From: Rhizobium sp. 16-449-1b | GTDB taxonomy: Bacteria > Pseudomonadota > Alphaproteobacteria > Rhizobiales > Rhizobiaceae | Assembly: GCF_017741935.1 (NCBI RefSeq) | Contig: NZ_JAGHMH010000005.1 | Span: forward strand, 124,001 to 188,000 | DNA: 64,000 bases | Reading direction: 5' to 3' | Shown: in pieces, positions 28,396-38,288 of the stretch | Layout of the letters: every line of letters begins with the position of its first letter | Position numbering within the stretch: the stretch's first letter is position 1 | The notes under the pieces: model-generated | The model's database searches: none | Told to the model about the DNA's origin: nothing | The model's input: the letters and a program-made list of their open reading frames with translations, nothing else | Position numbers and translations under genes: made by a program

Positions 28396-29631
28396 GTGAG
28401 CGATACGAACCAGAGCAACGACACGACCGGCCAGCAGGGCCAGCAGTCGCAGAGTGGCCCGATCATTCCGAAATCGCCAACCGAAGCGCTGCGCCCGGAG
28501 CGCGTGCCGGAGCCGCCGAAGCGGTCCAAGAAGGCCAGAAGCCAGGTCGTCATCTTCCTGAACTTCCTGATGACGCTGGTCGTGCTCGGCTGCGCCGCAG
28601 CGGTCGTCGTTTTCTACTATGCGATTTCCACCTACCAGAGCCCCGGTCCGCTGGAGGCCAACACCAATTTCATCGTGCGCAACGGCGCAGGGATCACCGA
28701 GATCGCGTTCAATCTCGAGCGTAACAACATCATCTCCGATGGCCGCGTCTTCCGCTATCTCACCGCCACCCATTTGAACGATGGCGAAAGCCTCAAGGCC
28801 GGTGAGTATGAAATCAAGGCGCACGCCTCGATGAACGAGATCATGGAACTGCTGAAATCCGGCAAGTCCATCCTCTATTCCATCTCCTTTCCCGAGGGCC
28901 TGAGCGTCCGCCAGATGTTCAACCGCATGAACGAGGACCAGGTGCTTGAGGGCGACCTCCCGACGGTCCTGCCGGCGGAGGGCAGCCTGCGCCCGGATAC
29001 CTACAAGTTCTCGCGCGGTACCAAGCGCGCTGAGATCATCGAGCAGATGGCTGCGGCCCAGCAGAAGCTCGTGGACCAGATCTGGGACAAGCGCGATCCG
29101 TCGCTGCCCTTCAAGTCGAAGGACGAGATGATTGTTCTCGCCTCGATCGTCGAGAAGGAAACCGGCGTTCCAGACGAGCGCGCCCATGTGGCCTCGGTCT
29201 TCCTGAACCGCCTGGGCAAGGGCATGCGCCTGCAGTCGGACCCGACGATCATCTATGGATTGTTCGGCGGTGACGGCAAGCCGGCCGACCGACCGATCTA
29301 CCAGTCGGACCTGAAAAAAGAGACGCCCTTCAACACCTATGTGATCAAGGGTCTTCCCCCGACGCCGATCGCCAATCCCGGCCGCGATGCGCTTGAGGCC
29401 GTTGCCAATCCGTGGAAGACGCAGGACCTCTATTTCGTGGCCGACGGCACGGGTGGCCATGTCTTCGCCGCCACGCTTGAGGACCACAACGCCAATGTCC
29501 GGCGCTGGCGCAAGCTGGAAGCCGACAAGGGTGCTGATCCGAATATCGCGGTCGACGGGCAGCCCGATGCGGCAACGCCCGCCGATGCGCCGGCAGCGCC
29601 CGCTCCGGCTCCGAAGAAAAAGAGAAACTGA
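28396..29631 (+). CDS. mltG: Endolytic transglycosylase MltG
   Basis: MltG cuts nascent glycan strands and is anchored in the inner membrane. The cytoplasmic N-terminus of about 50 residues is followed by one membrane helix (about 50-73), a LysM-like part, and the YceG domain with the catalytic Glu in IVEKETGV near 253. The C-terminus ends in an Ala/Pro/Lys tail. The GTG at 28396 has agagga at proper distance, while the in-frame TTG at 28390 is too near it. It has 411 residues. Confidence 0.93.
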   Translation: MSDTNQSNDTTGQQGQQSQSGPIIPKSPTEALRPERVPEPPKRSKKARSQVVIFLNFLMTLVVLGCAAAVVVFYYAISTYQSPGPLEANTNFIVRNGAGITEIAFNLERNNIISDGRVFRYLTATHLNDGESLKAGEYEIKAHASMNEIMELLKSGKSILYSISFPEGLSVRQMFNRMNEDQVLEGDLPTVLPAEGSLRPDTYKFSRGTKRAEIIEQMAAAQQKLVDQIWDKRDPSLPFKSKDEMIVLASIVEKETGVPDERAHVASVFLNRLGKGMRLQSDPTIIYGLFGGDGKPADRPIYQSDLKKETPFNTYVIKGLPPTPIANPGRDALEAVANPWKTQDLYFVADGTGGHVFAATLEDHNANVRRWRKLEADKGADPNIAVDGQPDAATPADAPAAPAPAPKKKRN

Positions 29632-29648
29632 TAATATCGGAGGCTTCC

Positions 29649-30536
29649 ATGGCTTTGCAGTCCATGACGGGTTTTGCGCGGCGCGAAGGCACGACCGATC
29701 GCTGGCGCTGGGCCTGGGAACTGCGCTCGGTAAACGGCAAGGGCCTGGATATCCGCCTGCGCCTGCCGCCGGGCCTCGAGCGGCTGGAAAACGACGTCAA
29801 GCGGCTTGCCGGCGAGCAGTTCAGCCGCGGCAATATGCAGGTGTCGCTCTCCGTCTCTTCGCCCGAAAGCCGCGTCGAGACCGTCCTCAATCAGGAAGCT
29901 CTTGCCGCCGTTCTGTCGCTGCGCGATCAGTTGGCTGATATCATCGATCCGGCGCCGTTGAAGCTCGATACGCTTCTCGGCATCCGTGGTATCGTCGATT
30001 TCCGCGAGACCGAGGATAGCCCGGAAGCCATCGCCTCGCGCGATGCCGAGATCATGAATGGCCTTTCGCTGGCGCTGACCGATCTCCGGCATATGCGCGA
30101 GCAGGAGGGGGCGGCTCTGTCCCGCGTACTCCTCGACCAAGTGGCGATCATCGAGCGGCTGACCCAGGTCGTGGAAAGCGACCCGTCGCGCTCGCCGCGC
30201 GAGATCGCGGCAAGGCTTGCTGCCCAGGTAGCAATGCTGATGGATGCATCCGGCAAATTCGACCAGGACAGGCTCCACGCCGAGGCGGCGATCCTCGCTA
30301 CCAAGGCGGATCTTCGCGAAGAGATCGACCGCCTGAAGGCACACGTGGCCGCCGCGCGCGACCTGCTCGCCAAGGGCGGCCCTATCGGCCGCAAGCTCGA
30401 TTTCCTTGCACAGGAATTTAACCGGGAATCGAATACAATATGCTCGAAGTCCAATGCGGCTGCCGTGACAGCGGCCGGTATTGAGTTGAAAGTGGTCATC
30501 GACCAGTTCCGTGAGCAAGTTCAGAATTTGGAGTGA
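29649..30536 (+). CDS. YicC-family endoribonuclease
   Basis: A 295-residue YicC/YloC protein with the conserved start SMTGFAR, ELRSVNGKGLDIRLRLP near 25, and the C-terminal REIDRLKAH...EFNRESNTICSKS region typical of the family. Members are RNases that influence small RNA turnover. It lies 3 nt upstream of gmk, a commonly seen pairing. Confidence 0.92.
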   Translation: MALQSMTGFARREGTTDRWRWAWELRSVNGKGLDIRLRLPPGLERLENDVKRLAGEQFSRGNMQVSLSVSSPESRVETVLNQEALAAVLSLRDQLADIIDPAPLKLDTLLGIRGIVDFRETEDSPEAIASRDAEIMNGLSLALTDLRHMREQEGAALSRVLLDQVAIIERLTQVVESDPSRSPREIAARLAAQVAMLMDASGKFDQDRLHAEAAILATKADLREEIDRLKAHVAAARDLLAKGGPIGRKLDFLAQEFNRESNTICSKSNAAAVTAAGIELKVVIDQFREQVQNLE

Positions 30537-30539
30537 GCC

Positions 30540-31205
30540 ATGAGCCCGACCCCGTCGAGCACCCCCACCGTGATCCCCCGTCGCGGGCTGATGCTTGTCC
30601 TGTCCTCGCCCTCGGGCGCCGGCAAGTCGACCATCGCGCGCAATCTCCTGGAGCGCGATCGCAGCCTTGAAATCTCGGTGAGCGTGACGACGCGCCAGCG
30701 TCGCCCGAGCGAGATTGCCGGCACGCACTATCATTTCATCACCATCCCGCAGTTCGAGCGTATGCGCGACAGCGGCGAATTGCTCGAATGGGCGGAAGTG
30801 CATGGCAATTTCTACGGCACGCCGCGCGAGCCGGTGGAGGCCGCCATGGCCGATGGCCGCGACATGCTGTTCGATATCGATTGGCAGGGCGCGCTGCAGC
30901 TGCAGGAGAAGATGAAGGCCGATATCGTATCGATCTTCGTGCTGCCGCCGACCATGACCGAGCTCCAGTCGCGCCTGCATCGCCGCGCCGAAGACTCCGA
31001 AGAGGTGATCGCCACGCGTCTGGCCAACTCCCGCGCCGAGATCGCTCACTGGCGCGAATATGATTATGTCATCGTCAACGACGACCTGAACACCGCCTTC
31101 GAGGCCGTGCAGTCTATCGTGCGCGCCGAACGCCTGCGCCGCGATCGCCGCCATGGCATGTTCGACTTCGTGACCGGCCTGATCGAAGAGACGCCGGTTC
31201 TCTGA
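30540..31205 (+). CDS. gmk: Guanylate kinase
   Basis: GMP kinase of nucleotide metabolism, 221 residues. The P-loop [10 protein letters not shown] is at about 18-27, followed by the GMP-binding [11 protein letters not shown]. The gene starts right after the yicC stop (TGAGCCATG), so both are likely co-translated. Confidence 0.96.
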   Translation: MSPTPSSTPTVIPRRGLMLVLSSPSGAGKSTIARNLLERDRSLEISVSVTTRQRRPSEIAGTHYHFITIPQFERMRDSGELLEWAEVHGNFYGTPREPVEAAMADGRDMLFDIDWQGALQLQEKMKADIVSIFVLPPTMTELQSRLHRRAEDSEEVIATRLANSRAEIAHWREYDYVIVNDDLNTAFEAVQSIVRAERLRRDRRHGMFDFVTGLIEETPVL

Positions 31206-31210
31206 ACACT

Positions 31211-31234
31211 ACGCCGGCACTTTCGCGCCGGCGT
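31211..31234. terminator. Hairpin between converging gmk and pstB
   Basis: The stem ACGCCGGC/GCCGGCGT with an 8-nt loop lies between the two stop codons. No clear T-run follows on either strand, so its strength is uncertain. Confidence 0.5.
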
Positions 31235-31250
31235 CATTCCTATACGATGA

Positions 31251-32057
31251 TCAGCCGTAGCGACCGGTGATGTAGTCCTCGGTCCGCTTGTTCTTCGGCG
31301 CTTCGAATATCTGCGATGTCGGGCCATGCTCGACAAGCTCGCCCAGATACATGAAGGCGGTATTGTCCGAGATACGGCCCGCCTGCTGCATGTTGTGCGT
31401 CACGATGACGATCGTGAAATTCGCCTTCAGCTGCGCGATCAGTTCCTCGACCTTGGCGGTCGAGATCGGATCGAGCGCCGATGTCGGCTCGTCGAGCAGC
31501 AGAACCTCGGGCCTGAGCGCCACGCCGCGCGCGATGCACAGACGCTGCTGCTGACCGCCGGAGAGGCCGAGACCGCTCTGCTTGAGTTTGTCCTTCACCT
31601 CGTCCCAAAGGGCGGCCTGCCGTAAAGCTTCCTCGACACGCCCATCCATCTCCGCCTTCGACAGCCGTTCATGATGGCGGATGCCATAGGCGACGTTGTC
31701 GTAGATCGACATGGGGAAGGGGACCGGCTTCTGGAACACCATGCCGACGCGGGCGCGCAACTCGTTCATCGGATAGCGGGGGTCGAGAATGTTGTCGCCA
31801 TCGAGCTTCACGGTACCCGTTGCCCGCATGCCCGGATAGAGCGCGTAGATGCGGTTGAGGATGCGCAGCAGCGTGGACTTGCCGCAGCCGGACGGGCCGA
31901 TCAGGGCCGAGACCTGCCGCTCCGGAAAGCTGATGCTGACATCGCGGATCGCCTGCGTCTTCCCGTAGAAGAAGTTGACGTTTTCGAGCGTGATCTTGTC
32001 GGTCTTCAGCGTGGGTGCGGTCCTGCCGGTGTCGAGTGCGCTGGAAGATTGCAGCAT
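31251..32057 (-). CDS. pstB: Phosphate ABC transporter ATP-binding protein
   Basis: The ATPase of the Pst high-affinity phosphate importer, 268 residues. Walker [10 protein letters not shown], signature [13 protein letters not shown] and Walker [13 protein letters not shown] are present. The start ATG overlaps the pstA stop by one base (TAATG) and has ggggga upstream. The operon ends here; phoU is not next to it. Confidence 0.96.
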   Translation of the reverse strand: MLQSSSALDTGRTAPTLKTDKITLENVNFFYGKTQAIRDVSISFPERQVSALIGPSGCGKSTLLRILNRIYALYPGMRATGTVKLDGDNILDPRYPMNELRARVGMVFQKPVPFPMSIYDNVAYGIRHHERLSKAEMDGRVEEALRQAALWDEVKDKLKQSGLGLSGGQQQRLCIARGVALRPEVLLLDEPTSALDPISTAKVEELIAQLKANFTIVIVTHNMQQAGRISDNTAFMYLGELVEHGPTSQIFEAPKNKRTEDYITGRYG

Positions 32058-32905
32058 TATTTCCCCCGTCTGCTCAGGATAATTCGTGATCCGACACTGA
32101 GCAGCAGCACGATGGCGGTCATGACGAAGGCGCCGGCCCAGGCGAGCGTATGCCACTCGTCATAGGGGCTCATCGCGTACTGGAAGATGACGACGGGAAT
32201 GTTGGCCATTGGCCCGGACATGTCCGTGCTCCAGTACTGGTTGTTGAGGGCGGTGAAGAGAAGCGGCGCCGTCTCGCCGGAGATACGGGCGACAGCAAGT
32301 AGTACACCGGTCAGGATACCGGCGGACGCTGCGCGATAAAGCACATGCACCGTCACCTTCCAGCGCGGAATGCCGAGCGAAAGTGCGGCCTCGCGCATGA
32401 CGTCGGGCACCAGCCGCAGCATCTCGTCGGTGGTGCGCACCACGACAGGCAGGAAGATGAAGCCGAGCGCGATGCCTCCGGCATAGCCCGAAAAGCGCCC
32501 GGTCTGGCGCACGACCAACTCGTAGATGAACAGGCCGATGATGATCGACGGCGCGCTGAGCAGGATGTCGTTCACGAAACGAACGAGATCGCCGATCTTC
32601 TTTCCGCGGCTGTATTCCGAAAGATATGTGCCGGCCAGAATGCCGATTGGCGTGCCGAGAACGACGGCCATGAGAACGATCAGAAGGCTGCCCATGAAGG
32701 CATTCGCCAAGCCGCCATCTTCGCCGGGTGGCGGGGTCATTTCGGTAAGCAGCCGAGGGCTGAGCGCCGTGATGCCGTTGATCAACGTCGTCCACAGGAT
32801 CCAGACGAGGAAGATGAGGCCGATGACCGTCGCGACGGTCGCGAGCGAGAGTGCGATGGCGCTCTTGATCTGCCGGTAGCGGTAAAGGGAGTTGGATGTC
32901 GTCAT
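32057..32905 (-). CDS. pstA: Phosphate ABC transporter permease PstA
   Basis: An inner-membrane permease of 282 residues with about six hydrophobic helices. The binding-protein-dependent permease loop is seen as [21 protein letters not shown]. The ATG at 32905 lies 2 nt after the pstC stop. An open frame continues upstream to 33790 but only shadows pstC. Confidence 0.95.
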   Translation of the reverse strand: MTTSNSLYRYRQIKSAIALSLATVATVIGLIFLVWILWTTLINGITALSPRLLTEMTPPPGEDGGLANAFMGSLLIVLMAVVLGTPIGILAGTYLSEYSRGKKIGDLVRFVNDILLSAPSIIIGLFIYELVVRQTGRFSGYAGGIALGFIFLPVVVRTTDEMLRLVPDVMREAALSLGIPRWKVTVHVLYRAASAGILTGVLLAVARISGETAPLLFTALNNQYWSTDMSGPMANIPVVIFQYAMSPYDEWHTLAWAGAFVMTAIVLLLSVGSRIILSRRGK

Positions 32906-32907
32906 GA

Positions 32908-33885
32908 TTATTCTCCCTTCTGCCTGGCGATCCTGAGCAGCATCAGCTTGGCGGCGGCCAGCACGATGAAGGTGACCACGAAGAGGATGAAGCCGAGGCC
33001 GATCAGCGACGACAGATAGAGATCCGTGTCGGCCTCCGTGAACTCGTTGGCGATGGCCGCGGCGATCGAGTTGCCGGGCTCCATCAGCGAGATCGCGATG
33101 TTGTGCGTGTTCCCGAGCACGAAGGTGACGGCCATGGTCTCGCCGAGCGCGCGGCCGAGGCCGAGGAAGATGCCGCCGACGACGGCCGTGCGCGTATGAG
33201 GGATGACGATATCGCGCACGACCTCCCATTTGGTCGAGCCGAGCGCGTAGGCCGATTCCTTCAGCTGCGCCGGGACGACGAGGAAGACGTCGCGCATGAC
33301 CGAAGCGATATAGGGGATGATCATGATGGCGAGCACGATGCCCGACGTCAGCATGCCGATCCCCATGGGTGCGCCCGAAAACACCGCTCCGATGACGGGC
33401 AGCGGGCCGAGCCAGTCGATGAGAGCCGGCTGGATGTAATCGGCCATGAAGGGCGCAAAGGTGAAGAGGCCCCACATGCCGTAGATGATGCTCGGAATGC
33501 CGGCGAGCAATTCGATGGCGCCGCCGATCGGTCCGCGCGCCCAGCGTGGCGCCACTTCGGTGACGAACACCGCGATGCCAAGGCTGATGGGGACACCGAT
33601 GATCATCGCAAGCGCCGAGGTGACCAGCGTTCCGTAGATCGGCACGAGGCCGGCGAATTTCTGTGCGACGGGGTCCCATTCGGTGCCGTAGAGGAATTCC
33701 AGGCCGAAGGTGCGGAAGGCAAGCAGGCCGCCCCAACCCATGGAAAAGGTCGCGGCCAGAAGCGCGATCAGCACGAACATGCCGCAGCACAGCACGATCG
33801 CGGAAAATACCATGTCGCCGGTCGCGCCATGGCGACGCTTCACGCCGACACTCTCGGCGCGCTGCGATGCCAAAACTTGGCTCAT
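32908..33885 (-). CDS. pstC: Phosphate ABC transporter permease PstC
   Basis: Partner permease of PstA, 325 residues with about six helices. The EAA-like loop reads KESAYALGSTKWEVVRDIVIP and is followed by GLGRALGETMAV, typical of PstC. It lies 84 nt downstream of pstS. Confidence 0.95.
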   Translation of the reverse strand: MSQVLASQRAESVGVKRRHGATGDMVFSAIVLCCGMFVLIALLAATFSMGWGGLLAFRTFGLEFLYGTEWDPVAQKFAGLVPIYGTLVTSALAMIIGVPISLGIAVFVTEVAPRWARGPIGGAIELLAGIPSIIYGMWGLFTFAPFMADYIQPALIDWLGPLPVIGAVFSGAPMGIGMLTSGIVLAIMIIPYIASVMRDVFLVVPAQLKESAYALGSTKWEVVRDIVIPHTRTAVVGGIFLGLGRALGETMAVTFVLGNTHNIAISLMEPGNSIAAAIANEFTEADTDLYLSSLIGLGFILFVVTFIVLAAAKLMLLRIARQKGE

Positions 33886-33969
33886 TGTCTGTTCTCTAAT
33901 CTTTGAGGGGCAATCAAAGTTAAGCCGGCCGGAAAGCAGAGCTCTCCGGCCGTTTCGACAGTGTTGGGA

Positions 33970-34992
33970 TCAACCCTTGAACTGGGCGGTCCAGTAGGCT
34001 TCGATCTGCTTCACGAGGCTATCGGGAAGCGGAACGTAGTCGAGCGAGGAAGCCTGCTTCTGGCCGTTCTCGAGCGCCCACTTGAAGAACTCGAAGGCAG
34101 CCTTGGAGCGAGCTTCGTCCTTGGCCTGCTTGTACATGATCGCCCAGGTCGTAGCGGTGACTGGCCAAGCCTTGTCGCCAGGAGCGTTGGTCATGATCAG
34201 GTTGAAGTCTTGAGCCTTGTCCCATTCGGCGCTTGCAGCGGCAGCAGCGAAGCTCTCTGCGTTCGGCTTCGGATACTTGCCAGCAGCGTTTTCGATCAGG
34301 ACGTAGGGCAGCTTGTTCTGCAGCGCATAGGCGTACTCGACGTAACCGATCGAGTCCTTCACGCGCGTAACGTAGGCAGCGACGCCTTCGTTGCCCTTGC
34401 CGCCGATGCCGACGGGCCAGTTGACGGCAGTGCCTTCACCAACCTTGGACTTCCAGTCAGCATTGACCTTCGAGAAGTAGTTGGTCCAGTTGAAGCTGGT
34501 GCCCGAACCGTCCGAGCGGTGAACGACGGCGATCTGCGAATCCGGCAACTTGACGCCCGGGTTCAGGTCGGCGATGGCCTTGTCGTTCCACTTGGTGACG
34601 TTGCCGAGGTAGATGTCCGCCAGAACCTTGCCGGTGAGCTTCAGTTCGCCCGACTTGATGCCCTTGACGTTGATGACGGGAACGATGCCGCCAACAACCA
34701 GCGGAAACTGGCCGAAGCCGCCATCCGTCAGTTCCTTGGATTCAAGCGGCTTGTCGGACGCGCCGAAATCGACCGTTGCGGCCTTGATCTGGGCGATACC
34801 GCCGCCAGAACCGATCGACTGATAGTTCAGCTTGTCGCCGGTCTTCTTGTTGTAGTCAGCCGACCACTTGGAGAGAACCGGGTAAACGAAGGTGGAGCCG
34901 GCGCCGGTGATATCGGCGGCGGAAGCGGAGGCGGCCATGGCGGCCGCAAGGCCGATGCCGAAACAGGTCGTCAAAAATCTGTTGGTACGCAT
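33970..34992 (-). CDS. pstS: Phosphate-binding periplasmic protein PstS
   Basis: A 340-residue secreted binding protein. The signal peptide ends at about ASASA-AD (residue 24). Mature motifs are GAGSTFVYPV near the start, the phosphate loop SDGSGTSFNWT, and ISIGYVEYA-like DSIGYVEYAYA. The ATG at 34992 has aggaaag upstream; the ATG at 35064 would place a long tail before the signal peptide. A Pho box lies about 106 nt upstream. Confidence 0.96.
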   Translation of the reverse strand: MRTNRFLTTCFGIGLAAAMAASASAADITGAGSTFVYPVLSKWSADYNKKTGDKLNYQSIGSGGGIAQIKAATVDFGASDKPLESKELTDGGFGQFPLVVGGIVPVINVKGIKSGELKLTGKVLADIYLGNVTKWNDKAIADLNPGVKLPDSQIAVVHRSDGSGTSFNWTNYFSKVNADWKSKVGEGTAVNWPVGIGGKGNEGVAAYVTRVKDSIGYVEYAYALQNKLPYVLIENAAGKYPKPNAESFAAAAASAEWDKAQDFNLIMTNAPGDKAWPVTATTWAIMYKQAKDEARSKAAFEFFKWALENGQKQASSLDYVPLPDSLVKQIEAYWTAQFKG

Positions 34993-35295
34993 AAGGGTTC
35001 GCTTTCCTGAAAGCTGAAAAGATGACGGCGAGATCAATAGGGGGCTATTTGTTTGCATTCGCAACGAGTCTCGCCGGGAACGGGCTATTCCCCAGAGATA
35101 ACAGTTTCATGACAGCCGATGAGGCAAACCGCATTCACACGATGTTAAAGCGCATCGTTGAGAAAAAGTTGGTTTTCGGTCGCGGAAATACTTGGTTTTC
35201 CCAAGTCAAGACGACTGGATTCGTAGTGTTTAACAAGCATAAAAGGCCGCCGCCTCCGCGCAAGCTGACATTGACCTTGATGCGGCGTGGAGGGC
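34993..35295. other. Region between rsmA and pstS (pstS promoter)
   Basis: 303 nt on the same strand as both genes. It contains the Pho box at 35098-35115, the pstS leader of roughly 90 nt, and a GC-rich partly self-complementary stretch near 35245-35295 just after rsmA that may weakly terminate. No gene is seen. Confidence 0.55.
35098..35115 (-). promoter_or_regulatory. Pho box upstream of pstS
   Basis: On the minus strand it reads CTGTCATGAAACTGTTAT: two CTGTCAT-type half-sites in direct repeat separated by 4 nt, the classical PhoB site, with one changed base in the second half. It points to induction of pstSCAB by phosphate starvation through PhoB. Confidence 0.85.
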
Positions 35296-36123
35296 TTAGA
35301 GGCTGTTTGCCAGACGGCAGAACTCTTCGACGGAAAGCGTCTCTGCGCGTCTCTGCGGATCGATGCCAGCCTTTTCGAGCAGCTTCTCGCCGCCGATCGG
35401 CTTCAGGCTCTGGCGCAGCATCTTGCGGCGCTGCCCGAAGGCTGCCTGGGTCACTTTTTCGAGATTGGCGACGGAGCAGGGGATCGGGTTCTCGTTCGGT
35501 GTCAGATGCACCACCGTCGAGGTTACCTTCGGCGGCGGTGTAAAGGCCTGCGGCGGGATATCGAACGCCATGTGCGCGTTCGCACGCCAGCCACAGAGCA
35601 CACCCAACCGTCCATAGTGATCGTCTTCCTCGTCGGCGACGATACGCAAGCCCACTTCCTTCTGGAACATCAGCGTCAGCGACTGCCAGAACGGCGGCCA
35701 TTGCTTCGGCAGCAACCAGTTCACCAGAAGCTGGGTCCCGACATTATAGGGAAGGTTGGCGATGATCTTCACCGGCCCCTCGGGCGCCAGCGCTTCGAAA
35801 TCGGTGGTCAGAGCGTCGCCTTCGATGACCTCAAGCCGGCCAGGATAATGCGCCGATACTTCGGCCAGCGCCGGCAGACAACGCGGATCGCGTTCGACGG
35901 CGATGACCTTCTTGGCGCCAAGTGCAAGGATCGCTCGCGTCAAGCCGCCGGGACCGGGGCCGACCTCGAACACCGTCGCGTCTTCGAGCGGGCCCGCGTT
36001 GCGCGCCACCTTCTGCGTGAGGTTGAGGTCGAGGATGAAGTTCTGGCCGAGCGCCTTGCGCGCATCCAGGCCATGCCGCCTGATCACGTCGCTCAGCGGC
36101 GGCAATCCGTCGAGTGCGGCCAT
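35296..36123 (-). CDS. rsmA: 16S rRNA dimethyladenosine transferase
   Basis: RsmA (KsgA) dimethylates A1518 and A1519 of 16S rRNA. The 275 residues show [10 protein letters not shown], the SAM loop [11 protein letters not shown] and the catalytic IIANLPYNV. The start overlaps the pdxA stop by one base (TGATG). It is the last gene of the lpt-surA-pdxA-rsmA operon. Confidence 0.96.
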   Translation of the reverse strand: MAALDGLPPLSDVIRRHGLDARKALGQNFILDLNLTQKVARNAGPLEDATVFEVGPGPGGLTRAILALGAKKVIAVERDPRCLPALAEVSAHYPGRLEVIEGDALTTDFEALAPEGPVKIIANLPYNVGTQLLVNWLLPKQWPPFWQSLTLMFQKEVGLRIVADEEDDHYGRLGVLCGWRANAHMAFDIPPQAFTPPPKVTSTVVHLTPNENPIPCSVANLEKVTQAAFGQRRKMLRQSLKPIGGEKLLEKAGIDPQRRAETLSVEEFCRLANSL

Positions 36124-37154
36124 CAGGAATTGCTCTTGGAAACGCGACCGAGGTGCCCGGCGAGCTTCAGCGCGGCGACCAGGCTGCTCTCGCGCGCAAG
36201 ACCCTTGCCGGCGATGCCGAAGGCCGTGCCGTGGTCGGGCGATGTGCGGATGAAGGGCAGGCCGAGCGTCACGTTGACGGCATCGTCGAAGCCGAGCGCC
36301 TTGGCCGGGATCAGAGCCTGGTCGTGATACATGCAGACCGCCACGTCATAGCGCGAACGCGCTTCGTCATGGAACATGGTGTCAGCGGGCAGGGGGCCGA
36401 TCGCATCGATACCTTCGGCGCGCAGGAACTGGATCGCGGGGTGGATCACGCTGGCGTCTTCCTTGCCGATGGCACCATCTTCGCCGGCATGCGGATTGAG
36501 GCCCGCGACGGCAAGGCGTGGATTGGTGATGCCAAAGCGCTGGACGAGATCGGCATGCGCGATCCGGCAGGTCTCGACGATCAACTCCGCCGTCAGCGCC
36601 TGCGGTACATCCTTGATCGGGATGTGGATCGTGACGGGGATCGTGCGAAGCTTCGGTCCGGCGAGCATCATGACGGGTGTCACGGGCGTGCCGGTCACGC
36701 GTTTCGCAAGCTCGGCCAGAAACTCGGTATGTCCGGGAAAACGGAAACCGCTCTCGTAGAGAACGGACTTGGCGATCGGGTTGGTGACGACGCCGAGTGC
36801 TTCGCCGCTGATCGTCAGCGACACAGCCTGCTCGATGGCTGCAATCGTCCCTCGGGCCGTCGCGACATGCGCTTCGCCGGCGATGACTTCAATTCCTGCG
36901 GGGATCGGCAGAACGGGAATTGCATCGGCAAAGGCATCGATCGCGCCGGCGCAATCGGTCTCGTGGATCGCGACGGTCAGATCCAGCATCCGCGCGCGAG
37001 TGGCAAGGACGTCAGGATCACCGATGAAAATAAAAGGCGGCAGGCCAAGCTCGCGGCGGCGTAGCCAGGCCATCAATGTGACGTCAGGGCCGATCCCGGC
37101 GGGATCGCCCTGGCTCAGTGCAAGCGGACGAGAAAACGCGAGCGTCATCGACAT
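36123..37154 (-). CDS. pdxA: 4-hydroxythreonine-4-phosphate dehydrogenase
   Basis: PdxA acts in vitamin B6 synthesis. It has 343 residues; metal-binding His residues are in [18 protein letters not shown] and the C-terminal SPDHGTAF. The ATG at 37154 overlaps the surA stop (TGATG); a longer frame upstream only shadows surA. MTLAF at 37148 is an alternative start. Confidence 0.95.
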   Translation of the reverse strand: MSMTLAFSRPLALSQGDPAGIGPDVTLMAWLRRRELGLPPFIFIGDPDVLATRARMLDLTVAIHETDCAGAIDAFADAIPVLPIPAGIEVIAGEAHVATARGTIAAIEQAVSLTISGEALGVVTNPIAKSVLYESGFRFPGHTEFLAELAKRVTGTPVTPVMMLAGPKLRTIPVTIHIPIKDVPQALTAELIVETCRIAHADLVQRFGITNPRLAVAGLNPHAGEDGAIGKEDASVIHPAIQFLRAEGIDAIGPLPADTMFHDEARSRYDVAVCMYHDQALIPAKALGFDDAVNVTLGLPFIRTSPDHGTAFGIAGKGLARESSLVAALKLAGHLGRVSKSNS

Positions 37155-38104
37155 CAGCGGCGAACGATCTGCGCTTTCTTGCGCAGTTCGTCGAGATACT
37201 TGGTCGCGTTGGCGTTTTCCGGCGGCGCGTTCTTGTCCTTGGCCTTGTTCAGATCTTCTTCGCGGAAGACCATTTCGGCTGCCTGGTCGTCGGAAACCTG
37301 GCGCTGGCTGCAGATTGCGAGATATTCGACGCCTTTTTCGGTCACGCGTGTCGCGGTGGTGTTGCCCTTGGCCTGTTCGACCAGCGGCTTCCACTCAGGC
37401 GGCAGTTCCGGCGCCAGCATGCGGCCAAGGTCGCGAACGGAAACGTCACGCATCGTGGCGGCGAAAACCTTCGCCTGTTCGCAACCTGGATACTTCGAGC
37501 GCGAGGCTTCCGCTTCGCTCTTGCGCTTGCCTACGATACCCTTCTTGCTGGCGGGCACGACGAAGATCATCTGCTGCAGAATATACTCGGTTGTCTCCGG
37601 CTTCTGCTTGTTGTTTTCCATCATGCGGGCAACGAGGTCGGCGTTCGACATCTTGTTGCTGTTGCCATAGCGGGCGTTCACGAGGCGCGGCCAGCTCATC
37701 TGTACGGCGATGAACGCCTTGAAGTGATCAACGCCGACGCCTGCCTGGTTGAGGATCTGCGTCATCTGCGCGGTCGTCAGCTTGTTGCCGGTGGCAAAGC
37801 GCGCGAAGGAAGCGTCAACGTCGTCCTTGGACACCGACATGCGGACGCGCGAGATTTCCTGTTCCTTCAACGTCTGCTCGATAAGCTGGTCTTCAGCAGC
37901 CTTGGCGTCCGCTTTTTGGTGCTGCAGGCGCAGGAAGGCCTGGCGCTTGGCCACGTCACCGCTGGTGAGAGCCGTGCCGTTGACGACCACTCGGACTTCG
38001 CTCGCGGCATAGGCCATGTTGGCTTTCGGCAGTGCCAAGCCAGCGACAGTGGCGAACGCCAAGCCTGCGATCATCGTTCTTACGGTGTTCTTCGCGCCAA
38101 TCAT
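37154..38104 (-). CDS. surA: SurA-like periplasmic chaperone
   Basis: A 316-residue secreted protein: the signal peptide ends near AYAAS, followed by a SurA N-terminal domain ([19 protein letters not shown]). The later part resembles a degenerate parvulin domain, without a clear complete one. Its place between lptD and pdxA supports a role in outer-membrane protein folding, perhaps of LptD itself. It starts 184 nt after the lptD stop. Confidence 0.85.
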   Translation of the reverse strand: MIGAKNTVRTMIAGLAFATVAGLALPKANMAYAASEVRVVVNGTALTSGDVAKRQAFLRLQHQKADAKAAEDQLIEQTLKEQEISRVRMSVSKDDVDASFARFATGNKLTTAQMTQILNQAGVGVDHFKAFIAVQMSWPRLVNARYGNSNKMSNADLVARMMENNKQKPETTEYILQQMIFVVPASKKGIVGKRKSEAEASRSKYPGCEQAKVFAATMRDVSVRDLGRMLAPELPPEWKPLVEQAKGNTTATRVTEKGVEYLAICSQRQVSDDQAAEMVFREEDLNKAKDKNAPPENANATKYLDELRKKAQIVRR

Positions 38105-38288
38105 CTGTCGACCCTTCCCATTGACGCCGCGCTTTCGCGTCGCGGCGCGCCTATCTTACCGAGATAACGTCAGCGTTGCTGCCTTCGAGACGCAGCAGCA
38201 TATGCCGCATATATCCAATGGCCACAATGTCCTGCATAGCGTTACGGCGAAAGAAAGGCCCCTTTCTTTCGCCGTGCTACAAAATCGA

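Noticed and set aside
26965..29487. Minus-strand open frame of 840 codons opposite fabF and mltG
   Set aside because: It is a high-GC shadow. The plus-strand genes have full catalytic motifs and ribosome sites, and the antisense translation shows no domain.
32057..33790. pstA extended to 577 codons
   Set aside because: The upstream part is out of frame with pstC and shows no membrane pattern; the ATG at 32905 is 2 nt after pstC.
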